Shown: in pieces, positions 26,824-34,974 of the stretch
Layout of the letters: each line of letters begins with the position of its first letter
How positions within the stretch are numbered: the stretch's first letter is position 1
Assembly: GCF_017948405.1 (NCBI RefSeq)
Contig: NZ_CP072844.1
Location: forward strand, 1,426,001-1,490,000
Direction of reading: 5' to 3'
DNA length: 64,000 bases
Source: Psychrosphaera aestuarii
Lineage (GTDB): Bacteria > Pseudomonadota > Gammaproteobacteria > Enterobacterales > Alteromonadaceae
Notes under the pieces: generated by a model
Database searches by the model: none
What the model was told of the DNA's origin: nothing
What the model saw: only the letters and a program-made list of their open reading frames with translations
Position numbers and translations under genes: made by a program

Positions 26824-27117
26824 TTAATTTGTTGACGTATTTCGCTCTTCGATACACTCATAGGATCCCATTTCAAACTCTCTGCAAATCCACGGTCGTT
26901 GCTCGTAAATTGAACATAAAAAGGTGTCTCTATCTAAAGCTGAACACCAGCCATCAGAAAGTCTTCGCATCGTTTCACCTCCCCATTTATCGACTTGAAT
27001 ATGTTGTGCTGGCACACCAGTGTCCGAAATGATCATCACTTCTAATTTGCAACAATTTGCTTTACAGGTAGAACAAGTAACTTCGTCAGTTGCTATGTTT
27101 TTAACGTTAATACTCAT
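26824..27117 (-). CDS. YkgJ-family cysteine-cluster protein
   Basis: A 97-residue protein with the CxxCxxxCC cluster (CSTCKANCCKLEV, residues 16-28) and later cysteines (GWCSALDRDTFLCSIYEQRPWICREFEMG), the pattern of the UPF0153/YkgJ zinc- or iron-sulfur-binding family. Function unknown. It begins 7 bp after the EAL-domain gene on the same strand, so the two are probably one transcript. Confidence 0.87.
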   Translation of the reverse strand: MSINVKNIATDEVTCSTCKANCCKLEVMIISDTGVPAQHIQVDKWGGETMRRLSDGWCSALDRDTFLCSIYEQRPWICREFEMGSYECIEERNTSTN

Positions 27118-27124
27118 AACACCC

Positions 27125-27892
27125 TCAAAAATGACTAAAGTCTACGTTAGGCAGACTCTCAAAGCCGGGTTTAGCAAACAGATAACCTTGCATCAATTCA
27201 ATACCGGCTTCTTTTAACCACAACATTTCAGCGTGCGTTTCAATTCCTTCAACCAATGGGGTAATATTTAAATCTGCAAATAAATTTAAACAATTTATAA
27301 TAATAGCCTGACGAGACTTGTCACTATCGATATTACGAATCAGCTCCATATCAAACTTTACAATATTAGTTTGAAAGTCCGCTAATAAACCTAGCCCAGA
27401 ATAACCAGACCCAAAATCATCAATAGCGGTGGTAAATCCCATCGATTGATAATATTCGACAATTCGTTTAACCGTACTCGTGTCTTCAATCTTTTCTACT
27501 TCGGTGAACTCGAACATAATTTTATTGGTAGGAAAGTCGTAGGTTTTTGCCGCCTCTAAGGTAGTTCGAATGCAACGCTCAGGTTGATATATTGCCTTTG
27601 GCAAAAAGTTAATGCTTAACATTGATTGTAGGTTTAGTTTCGCAGCCAGAGCAATGGCTTTAACACGGCATAACTGGTCGAACAAATAGCGGTTATCATC
27701 ATTTACTTGCGAGATGACAGAGTAGGCTGACTCTTGGTTTAAACCTCTAACCAAGGCTTCGTAACCGAAAATTTGTCTTGTTCTTACGTTTACGATTGGT
27801 TGAAAGGCCATTGTGAAATCAAAGTTGAGTTTGTCTTTGTTAGCACAGTTATTACATGAATGTATCTCACAAATGTTTTGAATATTATCCAT
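27125..27892 (-). CDS. EAL-domain cyclic-di-GMP phosphodiesterase or sensor
   Basis: A 255-residue protein that is almost only an EAL domain, preceded by a short Cys-rich stretch (CEIHSCNNCANKD) that could bind metal or sense redox. The signature is EALVRG (about residues 44-49). Further catalytic-loop residues are present: NFLPKAIY, FEFTEVEKIED, DDFGSGYSGL and the late E in VEGIETHAE. These suggest an active c-di-GMP phosphodiesterase. With no GGDEF or transmembrane segment it would be cytoplasmic. It is translated just ahead of the YkgJ-family gene, which is also Cys-rich. Confidence 0.88.
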   Translation of the reverse strand: MDNIQNICEIHSCNNCANKDKLNFDFTMAFQPIVNVRTRQIFGYEALVRGLNQESAYSVISQVNDDNRYLFDQLCRVKAIALAAKLNLQSMLSINFLPKAIYQPERCIRTTLEAAKTYDFPTNKIMFEFTEVEKIEDTSTVKRIVEYYQSMGFTTAIDDFGSGYSGLGLLADFQTNIVKFDMELIRNIDSDKSRQAIIINCLNLFADLNITPLVEGIETHAEMLWLKEAGIELMQGYLFAKPGFESLPNVDFSHF

Positions 27893-28135
27893 TACTACGA
27901 CCTTTCATTATGATTATAATCAAGCGTGTTTGTTGAAAAATAAAGAACTCCCAGTTAGGGCAAGTATTAAAAGAAATGGAGCGAGGATAATCGCGACAAT
28001 TCTATGGAATTTACATAATTTCATGGGGCACCCAACGAATAGTTGATTTGTGTGAAAACCCCGAAAAATAGAACTTTCTACCGCCTTAGAGTAGCATAGT
28101 TGATGTACAAAAATGTGATTTAGAATAATTTCTAA

Positions 28136-29167
28136 CTATTCAAAAGTATCAAGTGCTTTTAATATTAAACTTGGGTTCTGAAATATTACCATGTGATCAC
28201 TATTGTTAATGGGTATATATCTACCCTTGGAATGTTTGCTTATTGACTTACTCCATGCTGAACCTTCTTGTTGCCATTTGATTAGACCATCAACAAATTC
28301 AGGCTCTGCACTCTTTATATCTTCAGATTCAAAGTCTGAGTCAATAATAGTGATAGGAACGGACGTGTTTATATCCAATTTTAAAGCTGTGTTTAAATCA
28401 TCATAATAATTCATGATTTCTTTAGCTCGCGTGACCTGTTTATTCACAGCCGCACGACGTTGACTAATTAGGTCAAAATAGGACCAGTCCATTAAAGTAC
28501 CAACGTCTTGTGGCACAAGGCTCGCAATTTCTTCACGCTCTGCAGCTAGTTTATCAATCGTTCGTTGTGTCCAATTTCCCTTCTGAAGGTGTGGAATGAG
28601 TGTTTCCCTTTGTTCACGATACCAAGCAACCGGATAGTCTTTATATAGACTTACAGAGTGTTCAAGTAGTATGTCTGGATCAATCCAAACCATCCCTTTC
28701 AAGCGACTGTGAACTTGTGACTCAGGTAAATTTTGCCATGCGAGCGCTAAAATATTAGAGCTTGCAAAGCTAACGATAATAAAACTATCCTCATTTAGTG
28801 CTGTTAGCGTTGTGTCGAGAGCAGGAGCAAATGAAAAAAAAGAAGGTTCACTAACATCACTACTAAAGCCACTTCCAAATCGTTCAATAGCATGCACTCT
28901 GTGTGTTTTGGCAATCAGTGGTTGTAATAAAGCAAACCAAGCACTGTCACTATGATAGTTTTTATTAAACCCTGATAGTAAAATTACGGCTGGCCCTTGA
29001 TGTTCTAATCCCATACTTCGCACATGGACCTTTTTATCTTGTTGCGGGTTTACTTGGTATAAGCTTGAATACGAGTCTAGAGGAACATTGCCGACATTAG
29101 GACTGCAAGCTACCAGCAGAATGCAAGCAGTGACAAGTTTTAAAACTAAATATAAATGGTGATACAT
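28136..29167 (-). CDS. alpha/beta hydrolase-like lipoprotein
   Basis: A 343-residue protein with a lipoprotein signal peptide ending LLVAC (lipidated Cys about 21). It then has an alpha/beta-hydrolase core: AVILLSGFNKNYHSDSAW, HAIERFGSGFS, a nucleophile-elbow position FIIVSFASSNILAL, and a late His in NNSDHMVIFQNP. The elbow reads SFASS rather than GxSxG, so activity is uncertain. The substrate is unknown. Monocistronic on the chromosomal side of the integron boundary. Confidence 0.7.
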   Translation of the reverse strand: MYHHLYLVLKLVTACILLVACSPNVGNVPLDSYSSLYQVNPQQDKKVHVRSMGLEHQGPAVILLSGFNKNYHSDSAWFALLQPLIAKTHRVHAIERFGSGFSSDVSEPSFFSFAPALDTTLTALNEDSFIIVSFASSNILALAWQNLPESQVHSRLKGMVWIDPDILLEHSVSLYKDYPVAWYREQRETLIPHLQKGNWTQRTIDKLAAEREEIASLVPQDVGTLMDWSYFDLISQRRAAVNKQVTRAKEIMNYYDDLNTALKLDINTSVPITIIDSDFESEDIKSAEPEFVDGLIKWQQEGSAWSKSISKHSKGRYIPINNSDHMVIFQNPSLILKALDTFE

Positions 29168-29263
29168 GTATTCTGCCTTTGTTGTGATTCGTCACGTCTT
29201 GTTGTTGCCTCAGTACCTTAGTCATGGACAAATGCTATTCAAAACTCGTAAGCATTAAAGTAG

Positions 29264-29530
29264 TTATATGACACCGACGGCTAATTCAGCCCAAACTAGT
29301 GAAAAGGTGAAAGCTAGCAAAATAGCGATAATAACTCTTTGTATATTTGAGGCTTTGCGTGAGGAAAAAATGAACAGAGAGCCAAATCCAAACACAAGTG
29401 ATGCCATGACAATAAAGTCGCCAATCTTCCATTGGACTTCGTTGGTAAGTAGCATCCCAATTGCAGGAAATAGCAGTACAACTAACGTGATGACTCCCAG
29501 CCATACAAAAGCAAAATTTATTTTTAACAT
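29264..29530 (-). CDS. hypothetical 88-aa membrane protein abutting an IS end
   Basis: Three hydrophobic segments (FVWLGVITLVVLLFPAIGMLL, FIVMASLVFGFGSLFIF, VIIAILLAFTFSLVWAEL) make this a small integral membrane protein of unknown function. Its ATG (28-30 of block 29500) coincides with the terminal base of the IS3-family remnant. The upstream promoter and ribosome-binding site are therefore now supplied by IS sequence, where GGGGGT lies just upstream. An in-frame TAG in the IS precedes the ATG, so it may also be the 3' remainder of a longer gene. Confidence 0.55.
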   Translation of the reverse strand: MLKINFAFVWLGVITLVVLLFPAIGMLLTNEVQWKIGDFIVMASLVFGFGSLFIFSSRKASNIQRVIIAILLAFTFSLVWAELAVGVI

Positions 29531-29564
29531 GATCTACCCCCGATAAAATGGACACCATCCATTT

Positions 29565-29764
29565 TCAATTTACCGCCAATTTAAATTCAGCGGGTGTTTT
29601 ATATCCTAAACTCGAATGTAACCGCTGTCTATTGTAGAAATAGTTTAAGTAACCTTTTAGCTTGGTTAGTAGATTACTCATTGTTTCAAAACGACTTCCG
29701 CGAATTAAATCGGCCGTTAATGAGTGAAAAAAGGACTCAACTTCTGCGTTGTCTGTACCGCAAC
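29565..29764 (-). pseudogene. IS3-family transposase OrfB, 3' fragment
   Basis: Minus-strand translation gives the C-terminal end of an IS3-type DDE integrase: GCGTDNAEVESFFHSLTADL (with the catalytic Glu) through RGSRFETMSNLL and YNRQRLHSSLGYKTPAEFKL to a TGA at 29565. The N-terminal two thirds of OrfB are missing. Confidence 0.85.
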
Positions 29765-30108
29765 CTAGCGCTTATCCATTTCTTTACGTTTGTTTTGTAT
29801 TTCTTTATAAAAGAATTTCACTTTAGCTGGCTTACTGTAAGTCTTAAGCGCTATAGCTCTCAAGCTCTCAAGCCATGCTCTCGCATTAAACACCGCTTTT
29901 ATCTGCTGCAACAACAGGGCATCTTTCAAAGCTCTCGCAGAGGGTGGTCGATTACGCCAACGACTAAGCATTAATGGATGAATATCAAGCGCTATAGCGG
30001 CATCCTTTGACATGACATGACATTGTCGCTTAAGCTTAGCTCGATAACTTTGATTTTGAAATCAACAGGATAAAACCATGTTTTTTGGGGTTTAGTATAT
30101 CTTGGCAT
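29765..30108 (-). pseudogene. IS3-family transposase OrfA, frameshifted
   Basis: It starts MPRYTKPQKTWFYPVDFKIK at 30108, a typical OrfA start, and continues into the helix-turn-helix (KDAAIALDIHPLMLSRW). A tandem ATGTC duplication near 30010-30020 shifts the frame before the HTH. The sequence after SRWR is not recognisable OrfA and looks rearranged. Confidence 0.7.
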
Positions 30109-30160
30109 TTGAGCCTCCTCAAAGTAATGAGGAGGTGTCCACTAAAACGGGGGAGGAACA

Positions 30161-30185
30161 TGAGAGAACTTGAGCAACTTGTTAT
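30161..30185 (-). repeat. truncated attC of the distal cassette
   Basis: Only the right arm GAGCAACTTGTTATATTGC remains next to the IS right end; the rest was lost with the IS insertion or deletion. The cassette with the GNAT gene can therefore no longer be excised precisely at this end. Confidence 0.7.
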
Positions 30186-30718
30186 ATTGCATTGTACTCA
30201 TGATTAAGTAACCCTAACTTTAAATCATTACACCAACTGCCACCTAATTTAAAGTTATCTCGAATTGTACCTTCATGAGTAAAACCCAACGCTTTTAGTA
30301 AATTAAATGATGGGGAATTACCTTCAGTGACAGTTGCGATCACTTTATGGAAATTACATTGATTAAAGGCATATTCAATAACGGCAATAGTTGACTCTTT
30401 ACCATACCCTTTGCCCTGAAATTCGGGACTTAGTAAAAAGCCAAGTTCAGCTTGTTGATATGGCTCCCATTCGGGATAAAAACCAGTTACGCCTATTTTA
30501 ATGCCAGTTGCTTTTTCAATGATTGTTAAAGTTAACCAATGATTAGAGGTTTTTTTCCATTCGCCTAAGCGACAATTAAAACGTTCATTTATTTCAGATT
30601 CGGTAAATGGATCACTAACATACTTGAGTACATCGCTTGATTGATGAAGTTGCTCAAAAAGCTCCCTGTCATCTTTACAAATTGGCTTTAAAATGAGCCT
30701 TTGGGTTTCAATTTGCAC
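30182..30718 (-). CDS. GNAT N-acetyltransferase (RimJ/RimL type), terminal cassette
   Basis: A 178-residue acetyltransferase. It opens with the RimJ-like MQIETQRLILKPICKDD, has the central ELGFLLSPEFQGKGYGKEST acetyl-CoA loop (about residues 89-108), and then FNLLKALGFTHEGTIRDNF. It would acetylate a protein N-terminus, ribosomal protein or small amine; the target is unknown. It is the most distal integron cassette, reading away from attI, and its attC is cut by the IS remnant. Confidence 0.85.
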   Translation of the reverse strand: MQIETQRLILKPICKDDRELFEQLHQSSDVLKYVSDPFTESEINERFNCRLGEWKKTSNHWLTLTIIEKATGIKIGVTGFYPEWEPYQQAELGFLLSPEFQGKGYGKESTIAVIEYAFNQCNFHKVIATVTEGNSPSFNLLKALGFTHEGTIRDNFKLGGSWCNDLKLGLLNHEYNAI

Positions 30719-30734
30719 AGGCTTTCCTTTGCTA

Positions 30735-30832
30735 TATCACGCCGCAAATAAACGGCTAAAAATAGTTGGCTATACTTTAGCGACGTAGGAGCAGGTGGCA
30801 ACTGTTTTTTGTCTTCCTTAATTGACTTGTAT
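30735..30832 (-). repeat. attC site of cassette 26
   Basis: Degenerate core ends (TCACGCC and CTTGTATGG in place of TAACGCC and CTTGTTAT) around the conserved GTTGGC...GGCAACTG stem. Probably weakened for recombination. Confidence 0.75.
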
Positions 30833-31249
30833 GGGTACGTGTTTCAGTTTAAAAAATACGCCATCCCATAACTTATATGCAAAACCATCATTTGATTTTA
30901 TTAAGTCAGAACTTGCAATGCCAGAGCTGTTTTTACACTTAACATTAATAATTTGGGTCGATGAGCCATCTATTTCTAATTGTTTAAACGTGGCACTGAA
31001 GTATGAGTAAAACTTATTAGCTGTTAATTCTTTAGTTTCGTATTCTGGCGCAACGCAAATGTTATTTCTAAATTCAATTTTTGATTTCGAGTAAGTGGCA
31101 ATATTTCCAAACCATAGTTCGGCCTCTGCTTTCCCAATAGCACTGATACCGGGAAACTTTGCGTCTACCACTTCCCACTTTCCTAAATACCACTCATCTG
31201 AATTGGCGGTTGTAGATAATAATCCCATAAGTAAAGCTAAATATTTCAC
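30818..31249 (-). CDS. hypothetical secreted protein, cassette 26
   Basis: A 143-residue protein with a signal peptide (YLALLMGLLSTTANSDE). The mature part starts WYLGKWEVVDAKFPGIS and has two cysteines (NNICVAPEYE, NVKCKNSSG) that could form a disulfide. It is predicted to be a small periplasmic beta-rich protein; no family is recognised. The last residues are encoded inside the attC site, common for integron cassettes. It reads away from attI. Confidence 0.65.
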   Translation of the reverse strand: MKYLALLMGLLSTTANSDEWYLGKWEVVDAKFPGISAIGKAEAELWFGNIATYSKSKIEFRNNICVAPEYETKELTANKFYSYFSATFKQLEIDGSSTQIINVKCKNSSGIASSDLIKSNDGFAYKLWDGVFFKLKHVPIQVN

Positions 31250-31257
31250 GAAGTACT

Positions 31258-31328
31258 CTAACGCCCCAAGCAGGGGATTTTATGAGCGTTGTACAGCGAG
31301 TAAAATTCCCGCTGACTTGGCTTGTTAG
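31258..31328 (-). repeat. attC site of cassette 25
   Basis: TAACGCCCCAAGCAGGGG at the left, CTTGGCTTGTTAGGC at the right, with GCG stems between. Short (about 71 bp). Confidence 0.85.
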
Positions 31329-31349
31329 GCTGTCAAACTAACTTTCATG

Positions 31350-32486
31350 CTAATTCAATAAGCCTTCAAGTTCTTCTTTTTGTTTAGAGCTAAGTTCATT
31401 TATCGACTTTATTGCATCTTCAATTGCTGATTTAGCAGCACCAGTTAAATTAAAGTGCAAGTAGGCATTTATTAAGGCTATATGAGCATTAAAAGATTGA
31501 GGGTAAGTTTTTCGATTCCATGTAAACAACTCTATGGCTTCATCTTTACGGTTCAAATACTGAAGCCATTGCCCGTAACCATTTGCTCTATCTTCTGGGA
31601 TAACCATAGTTTCACCAAGTAACTTTGATCTAGAGCTAAAAATTGACTGCAAATCGGCCAATGTTTGGGGAGTGTTTGGTAATGCCCAACCTTGAAACAG
31701 GTGCTTTATACCGTGATATTGCCCAAGTAGTGTCGTTGAATCATGGGTTTCATCTTTAAATGTTTTTATTGAAATATTGAGGTTTGTACTTGGGTACTTT
31801 TTGGTTAACTCAACTAGCTTTTGAAAAGGTTCAGTCATAGTTGGTTCTTCATTCGCTATAGAAATGAATAAACGTCCATTAAGAGTTCCCTTTTTTAGAG
31901 CCTCCTCCGTCAGGTCAAGTAACTGATTATTATTCCAATACAATGAAGGACTTATAGCTATTACGCCATTGAACAAATTAGGTCGCTTAATTAATGCATT
32001 TACTGCAAATTGGCCTCCGTGCGATGTACCCGATAGTGCTTGATAATCTAAAGTGCGATAACGGCTTTTGACTAATGGAATAACTTCTTTTTCAATAAAA
32101 GCAAGAAAACGGTCAGCACCAGCTAACTTATCGAGTTGAGCTTCATTTTTTACCGTTAAGGTCAGCTCTTCATTTCGTTTATTCCTTGGGTTGACTATAC
32201 CAATTACGATCATGCTGGGTGCTAGATCAAATTTTGCTAAAAAATCTAACGTTCCTGCTGTATGAGAGCCTTGTATATCTCCATCCGTAACATATAAAAC
32301 AGGAAATTTTTGCTTCGAATCTTCATAGCCAGCTGGAAGATAAACTATCAATTTACGGCTTTCACCTAAGATTTGGCTATCTAAAGTATTTTCTTCAATT
32401 TTGCCGAATTTCACAGAAGCAAAAACGCTTAAGTGAAAAAAGCACACCAAAACAAGTATTAAATTTGAGGTTATTTTTTTCATCAC
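31350..32486 (-). CDS. secreted esterase-D-type alpha/beta hydrolase, cassette 25
   Basis: A 378-residue protein: signal peptide (ILVLVCFFHLSVFAS), then an esterase-D/Fes-like hydrolase domain with FPVLYVTDGDIQ, the nucleophile motif GTSHGG (Ser about 154) and a late acidic/His pair (FKDETHDSTTLL). The C-terminal ~90 residues look like helical TPR-type repeats. Relatives hydrolyse enterobactin-like esters, acylglycerols or S-formylglutathione; the substrate here is unknown. One of the largest single-gene cassettes in the array. Confidence 0.82.
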   Translation of the reverse strand: MMKKITSNLILVLVCFFHLSVFASVKFGKIEENTLDSQILGESRKLIVYLPAGYEDSKQKFPVLYVTDGDIQGSHTAGTLDFLAKFDLAPSMIVIGIVNPRNKRNEELTLTVKNEAQLDKLAGADRFLAFIEKEVIPLVKSRYRTLDYQALSGTSHGGQFAVNALIKRPNLFNGVIAISPSLYWNNNQLLDLTEEALKKGTLNGRLFISIANEEPTMTEPFQKLVELTKKYPSTNLNISIKTFKDETHDSTTLLGQYHGIKHLFQGWALPNTPQTLADLQSIFSSRSKLLGETMVIPEDRANGYGQWLQYLNRKDEAIELFTWNRKTYPQSFNAHIALINAYLHFNLTGAAKSAIEDAIKSINELSSKQKEELEGLLN

Positions 32487-32551
32487 TTTCCTTTTTAATA
32501 AGGTTTTCCCTTACTTAAACGAAATAAGGTTTGGGAATACGCCATTGAGCG

Positions 32552-32650
32552 CTAACGCTTCATTAAGAAGCAAAAAAACTTGTTGCTTATACTTTAGCGA
32601 CGCAGGAGCAAAAGCCAACTGTTATTTGTCCTTCTGATTGCCTTGTTATA
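32552..32650 (-). repeat. attC site of cassette 24
   Basis: TAACGCTTCATTAAGAAGC...GCCTTGTTATATGC, with the GTTGC...GCCAACTG central stem and the GCGACGCAGGAGC motif shared by many sites of this array. Confidence 0.85.
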
Positions 32651-32657
32651 TGCAAAT

Positions 32658-33011
32658 TTACCTTAATAACCCTAAAACTTCTTCGCCATTAAAGCTAACA
32701 TTTAATTTATTACAACCTTCAGTAGTGAGCTGAACATCAACGAATGAATCTTCAGCAGCACTATACATTTTCGCTTTCCAAGAGTTTGTAACTGAACTTA
32801 ATGTGAGGCTCTTTAAAACAATCAGGCCAACTGCTTTGGGATTTAACTCATGCGATTGAACAAGCATTTCGGCAGTACTTAAATCTATGAAAAGCTTTGC
32901 AGGTTTTTCTGAGTGACTCCAAACACCAGCAATTTGACACTCGTTGCTTATAGCTACAGATGAAAATAGAGAAACGAAAAGAATCGCACTTAAAACTTTC
33001 AGCTTGAGCAT
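32658..33011 (-). CDS. hypothetical secreted protein, cassette 24
   Basis: A 117-residue protein starting at ATG 33011 (MLKLKVLSAILF), chosen because AAAGGA lies 7 nt upstream and the frame before it runs into the attC. The signal peptide ends near AISNE. The mature part has two cysteines (CQIAGVWSHSEKP and EGCNKLNVSFNGEE). No family is recognised; its small, secreted, disulfide-like character is shared with several other cassettes. Confidence 0.65.
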   Translation of the reverse strand: MLKLKVLSAILFVSLFSSVAISNECQIAGVWSHSEKPAKLFIDLSTAEMLVQSHELNPKAVGLIVLKSLTLSSVTNSWKAKMYSAAEDSFVDVQLTTEGCNKLNVSFNGEEVLGLLR

Positions 33012-33025
33012 GATCATCCTTTGCA

Positions 33026-33123
33026 TATAGCGCTTCAATAAGAAGCTAAAAATAGTTGCATATACTTTAGCGAAGTAGGAGTAGGAGGCAATTGTTTTTG
33101 TCCTTCTTAATTGACTTGTTATG
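33026..33123 (-). repeat. attC site of cassette 23 (ParDE)
   Basis: TATAGCGCTTCAATAAGAAGC...TTGACTTGTTATG. The left core is TAGCGC instead of TAACGC, a single-base departure that may lower recombination. Confidence 0.8.
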
Positions 33124-33167
33124 TTTTTGGTACCAAGATATATTTAATATTGGTACTGGGGGTTGGT

Positions 33168-33407
33168 ATGGCGAAAAATACAAGTGTTACATTAGGTGAA
33201 CATTTCGATTCATTTATTTCTCAGCAATTAGAGTCTGGTAGGTATGGGTCTGCAAGTGAAGTTCTAAGGGCTGGTTTACGAGCTTTAGAAGATCAAGAAT
33301 TGAAAATGAACAATTTAAGAAATATGTTGGTTGAAGGAGAAAATAGCGGAATAGCTGACTATTCATATGACACACTATTAAGTGACTTGGATAAAGAAAA
33401 TCATTGA
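33168..33407 (+). CDS. parD: ParD-family antitoxin, cassette 23
   Basis: A 79-residue ribbon-helix-helix antitoxin: MAKNTSVTLGEHFDSFISQQ, then SGRYGSASEVLRAGLRALEDQE, the DNA-binding fold of ParD, and an acidic tail that would wrap the toxin. ATG 33168 follows a GGGGGTTGGT purine-rich stretch. It is transcribed opposite to the rest of the array, so it needs its own promoter upstream within the cassette, as is usual for integron toxin-antitoxin cassettes. Such pairs are thought to stabilise long arrays. Confidence 0.9.
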   Translation: MAKNTSVTLGEHFDSFISQQLESGRYGSASEVLRAGLRALEDQELKMNNLRNMLVEGENSGIADYSYDTLLSDLDKENH

Positions 33408-33408
33408 T

Positions 33409-33699
33409 ATGAAATTTAATTTATCTAAAAAAGCTAAATTAGATTTAATAAAAATTGCTCGCTACACGCAACTTAATTGGGGCTGGCAGCAGAGAAATGA
33501 CTATTTGAAGTTACTTGATAGTGCCTTCCATCAAATTGCAGCAGAGCCTGAACTAGGTTATGCCTGTGATTACATTAGAGAAGGCTACAGAAAGCGACCG
33601 CAAGGAAGCCATGTAATTTATTACAAAGAATTCGGAAGAGAAGAGGTTGTAATTATTCGAGTTCTGCATAAAAGCATGGATGTACACCGGGCTATCTGA
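33409..33699 (+). CDS. parE: ParE-family toxin, cassette 23
   Basis: A 96-residue RelE/ParE toxin: KAKLDLIKIARYTQLNWGWQ, then AAEPELGYACDYIREGYRKRP and the basic end HVIYYKEFGREEVVIIRVLHKSMD. ParE toxins poison DNA gyrase; RelE relatives cut mRNA. The sequence has the ParE-type YRKRP..SHVIYY pattern. Its ATG follows the antitoxin stop by one base, so translation is coupled. It ends right at the neighbouring attC. Confidence 0.9.
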   Translation: MKFNLSKKAKLDLIKIARYTQLNWGWQQRNDYLKLLDSAFHQIAAEPELGYACDYIREGYRKRPQGSHVIYYKEFGREEVVIIRVLHKSMDVHRAI

Positions 33700-33701
33700 A
33701 A

Positions 33702-33801
33702 TATAACGCCCCACTAAGAGGCGAAAAATTGTTTGCTAAAATAAGTGAACGTAGTGAACAAAAAGCCAACTTTTTTTTGTCCTTTTAAGTAACTTGTTAG
33801 C
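33702..33801 (-). repeat. attC site of cassette 22
   Basis: TAACGCCCCACTAAGAGGCG...GTAACTTGTTAGC with the GTTTGC...GCCAAC stem; 100 bp. Confidence 0.9.
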
Positions 33802-33818
33802 TTACGGCAACACAAAGC

Positions 33819-34853
33819 CTATTTTATTTGTTCTTTAACTTTATCGACAACTATTTCCACAGCACTAATTACCACTGTAGGTTTTTCAAATTGTATATAG
33901 TGAGATGTGTTATGTAACAACTTTAAGTTACTATTAGATGACCATGATGCTTGGTCATTAAACATATAACGATCCTGCTCCATTACTGCCGGAACAATAT
34001 CACGATTCAAACCTGCATTGGCAAGTTGTTGATCCGACATATCTATGTAGTTAACAATATTACCAAGAACAAACATTGGCCTTTCACCAAAGTCTCTTAA
34101 TGAAGTAATTTGCTTTAACCCATCAGAGTAATTTGAAATTTCCTGAGCTAGTGTGGTATCAGATAATGGTGAAAAAGCTTTTATCGCCTGTTGATGATAC
34201 TTTGATTGATTAGGAAAACTATAATTATCTAGCTTATTAATAAGACGAGTAAAACCAGTAATACTCATCACAGGTTTAAGTATTTTATTAACCTTATTGC
34301 TTACAGATAAAGTTAATGGCACTTCAATATCTTGAACTAAATCCATTTGTTCTGGGTGAGGTGAATCTACAAATACAATACCTGCAACTTTATCACCATA
34401 AAGCTCTGTAAACTTTGTGATGTATGGGCCGCCAAATGAATGACCGACCATAATGTAGGGAGGTTTCTCATTAGATATTACTAGTGCTTTGTTCAAATCA
34501 TTTGCAATAGCTTGCATAAGATTGTTGGTATGAGGTCTCGGGCTACTCCACATGATACCAGCCCGATCGTAAGCACATGTTCTCGTTTTTTTTGCTAATT
34601 GGTCATGGACGGCAGACCAACTTAACGAGCCAAAAGTATCCAGCCCTGATTCAAGTATGACAATAGGACTTCCTTCTCCTCGACAATCAACGTGTAACAA
34701 GCGAGAACCAATATCAATCAAAGAACCATTAGCTGAATATTGTTCTAATGCACTTGCTCGGGATATTTGTTCATAAGCTATACCTGAGCCTATAAGTGAC
34801 AGTATAAATACAGCCACACTTAGTAATATTTTATTTTTTAATAACAACGACAA
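33819..34853 (-). CDS. alpha/beta hydrolase with N-terminal membrane anchor, cassette 22
   Basis: A 344-residue hydrolase. The N-terminal hydrophobic segment (ILLSVAVFILSLIGSGIAY) is probably an uncleaved anchor or signal. The fold is clear: PIVILESGLDTFGSLSW, YDRAGIMWSS, nucleophile elbow VGHSFGGPY (Ser about 139), IVFVDSPHPEQ, and a late histidine in LLHNTSHYIQFEKP. Similar proteins are haloperoxidase- or esterase-like. The substrate is unknown. Confidence 0.83.
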   Translation of the reverse strand: MSLLLKNKILLSVAVFILSLIGSGIAYEQISRASALEQYSANGSLIDIGSRLLHVDCRGEGSPIVILESGLDTFGSLSWSAVHDQLAKKTRTCAYDRAGIMWSSPRPHTNNLMQAIANDLNKALVISNEKPPYIMVGHSFGGPYITKFTELYGDKVAGIVFVDSPHPEQMDLVQDIEVPLTLSVSNKVNKILKPVMSITGFTRLINKLDNYSFPNQSKYHQQAIKAFSPLSDTTLAQEISNYSDGLKQITSLRDFGERPMFVLGNIVNYIDMSDQQLANAGLNRDIVPAVMEQDRYMFNDQASWSSNSNLKLLHNTSHYIQFEKPTVVISAVEIVVDKVKEQIK

Positions 34854-34875
34854 ATACCTGAACTGAATTTAGTAA

Positions 34876-34971
34876 GCTAACGCCTCACTAAGAGGCAAAA
34901 AATAGTTGGTTAAAATAAGCGACGCAGGAGCAAAAACCAACTGTTTTTGTCCTTTTGAGTGCCTTGTTAGC
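34876..34971 (-). repeat. attC site of cassette 21
   Basis: TAACGCCTCACTAAGAGGC...GTGCCTTGTTAGC; contains AGTTGGTT...AACCAACTG and GCGACGCAGGAGC. Confidence 0.9.
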
Positions 34972-34974
34972 AGT

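Larger units (their letters stand above)
29530..30160. mobile_element. IS3-family insertion sequence remnant (631 bp)
   Basis: The ends are imperfect inverted repeats of IS3 type: TGATCTACCCCCGATAAAAT at the left, and TGTTCCTCCCCCGTTTTAGT read from the right. Both continue with GGACACC. The interior holds two broken transposase pieces on the minus strand. Complete IS3 elements are about 1.2-1.3 kb, so roughly half is deleted. No clear target duplication is seen. It sits between the chromosomal backbone and the last integron cassette and has cut that cassette's attC. Confidence 0.85.

Noticed and set aside
29594..29974. Plus-strand frame within the IS remnant
   Set aside because: Antisense to the recognisable transposase pieces; no family features.
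29168..30720. Prophage or plasmid boundary
   Set aside because: Only IS3 and integron signatures are visible; no phage integrase, capsid or replication genes.
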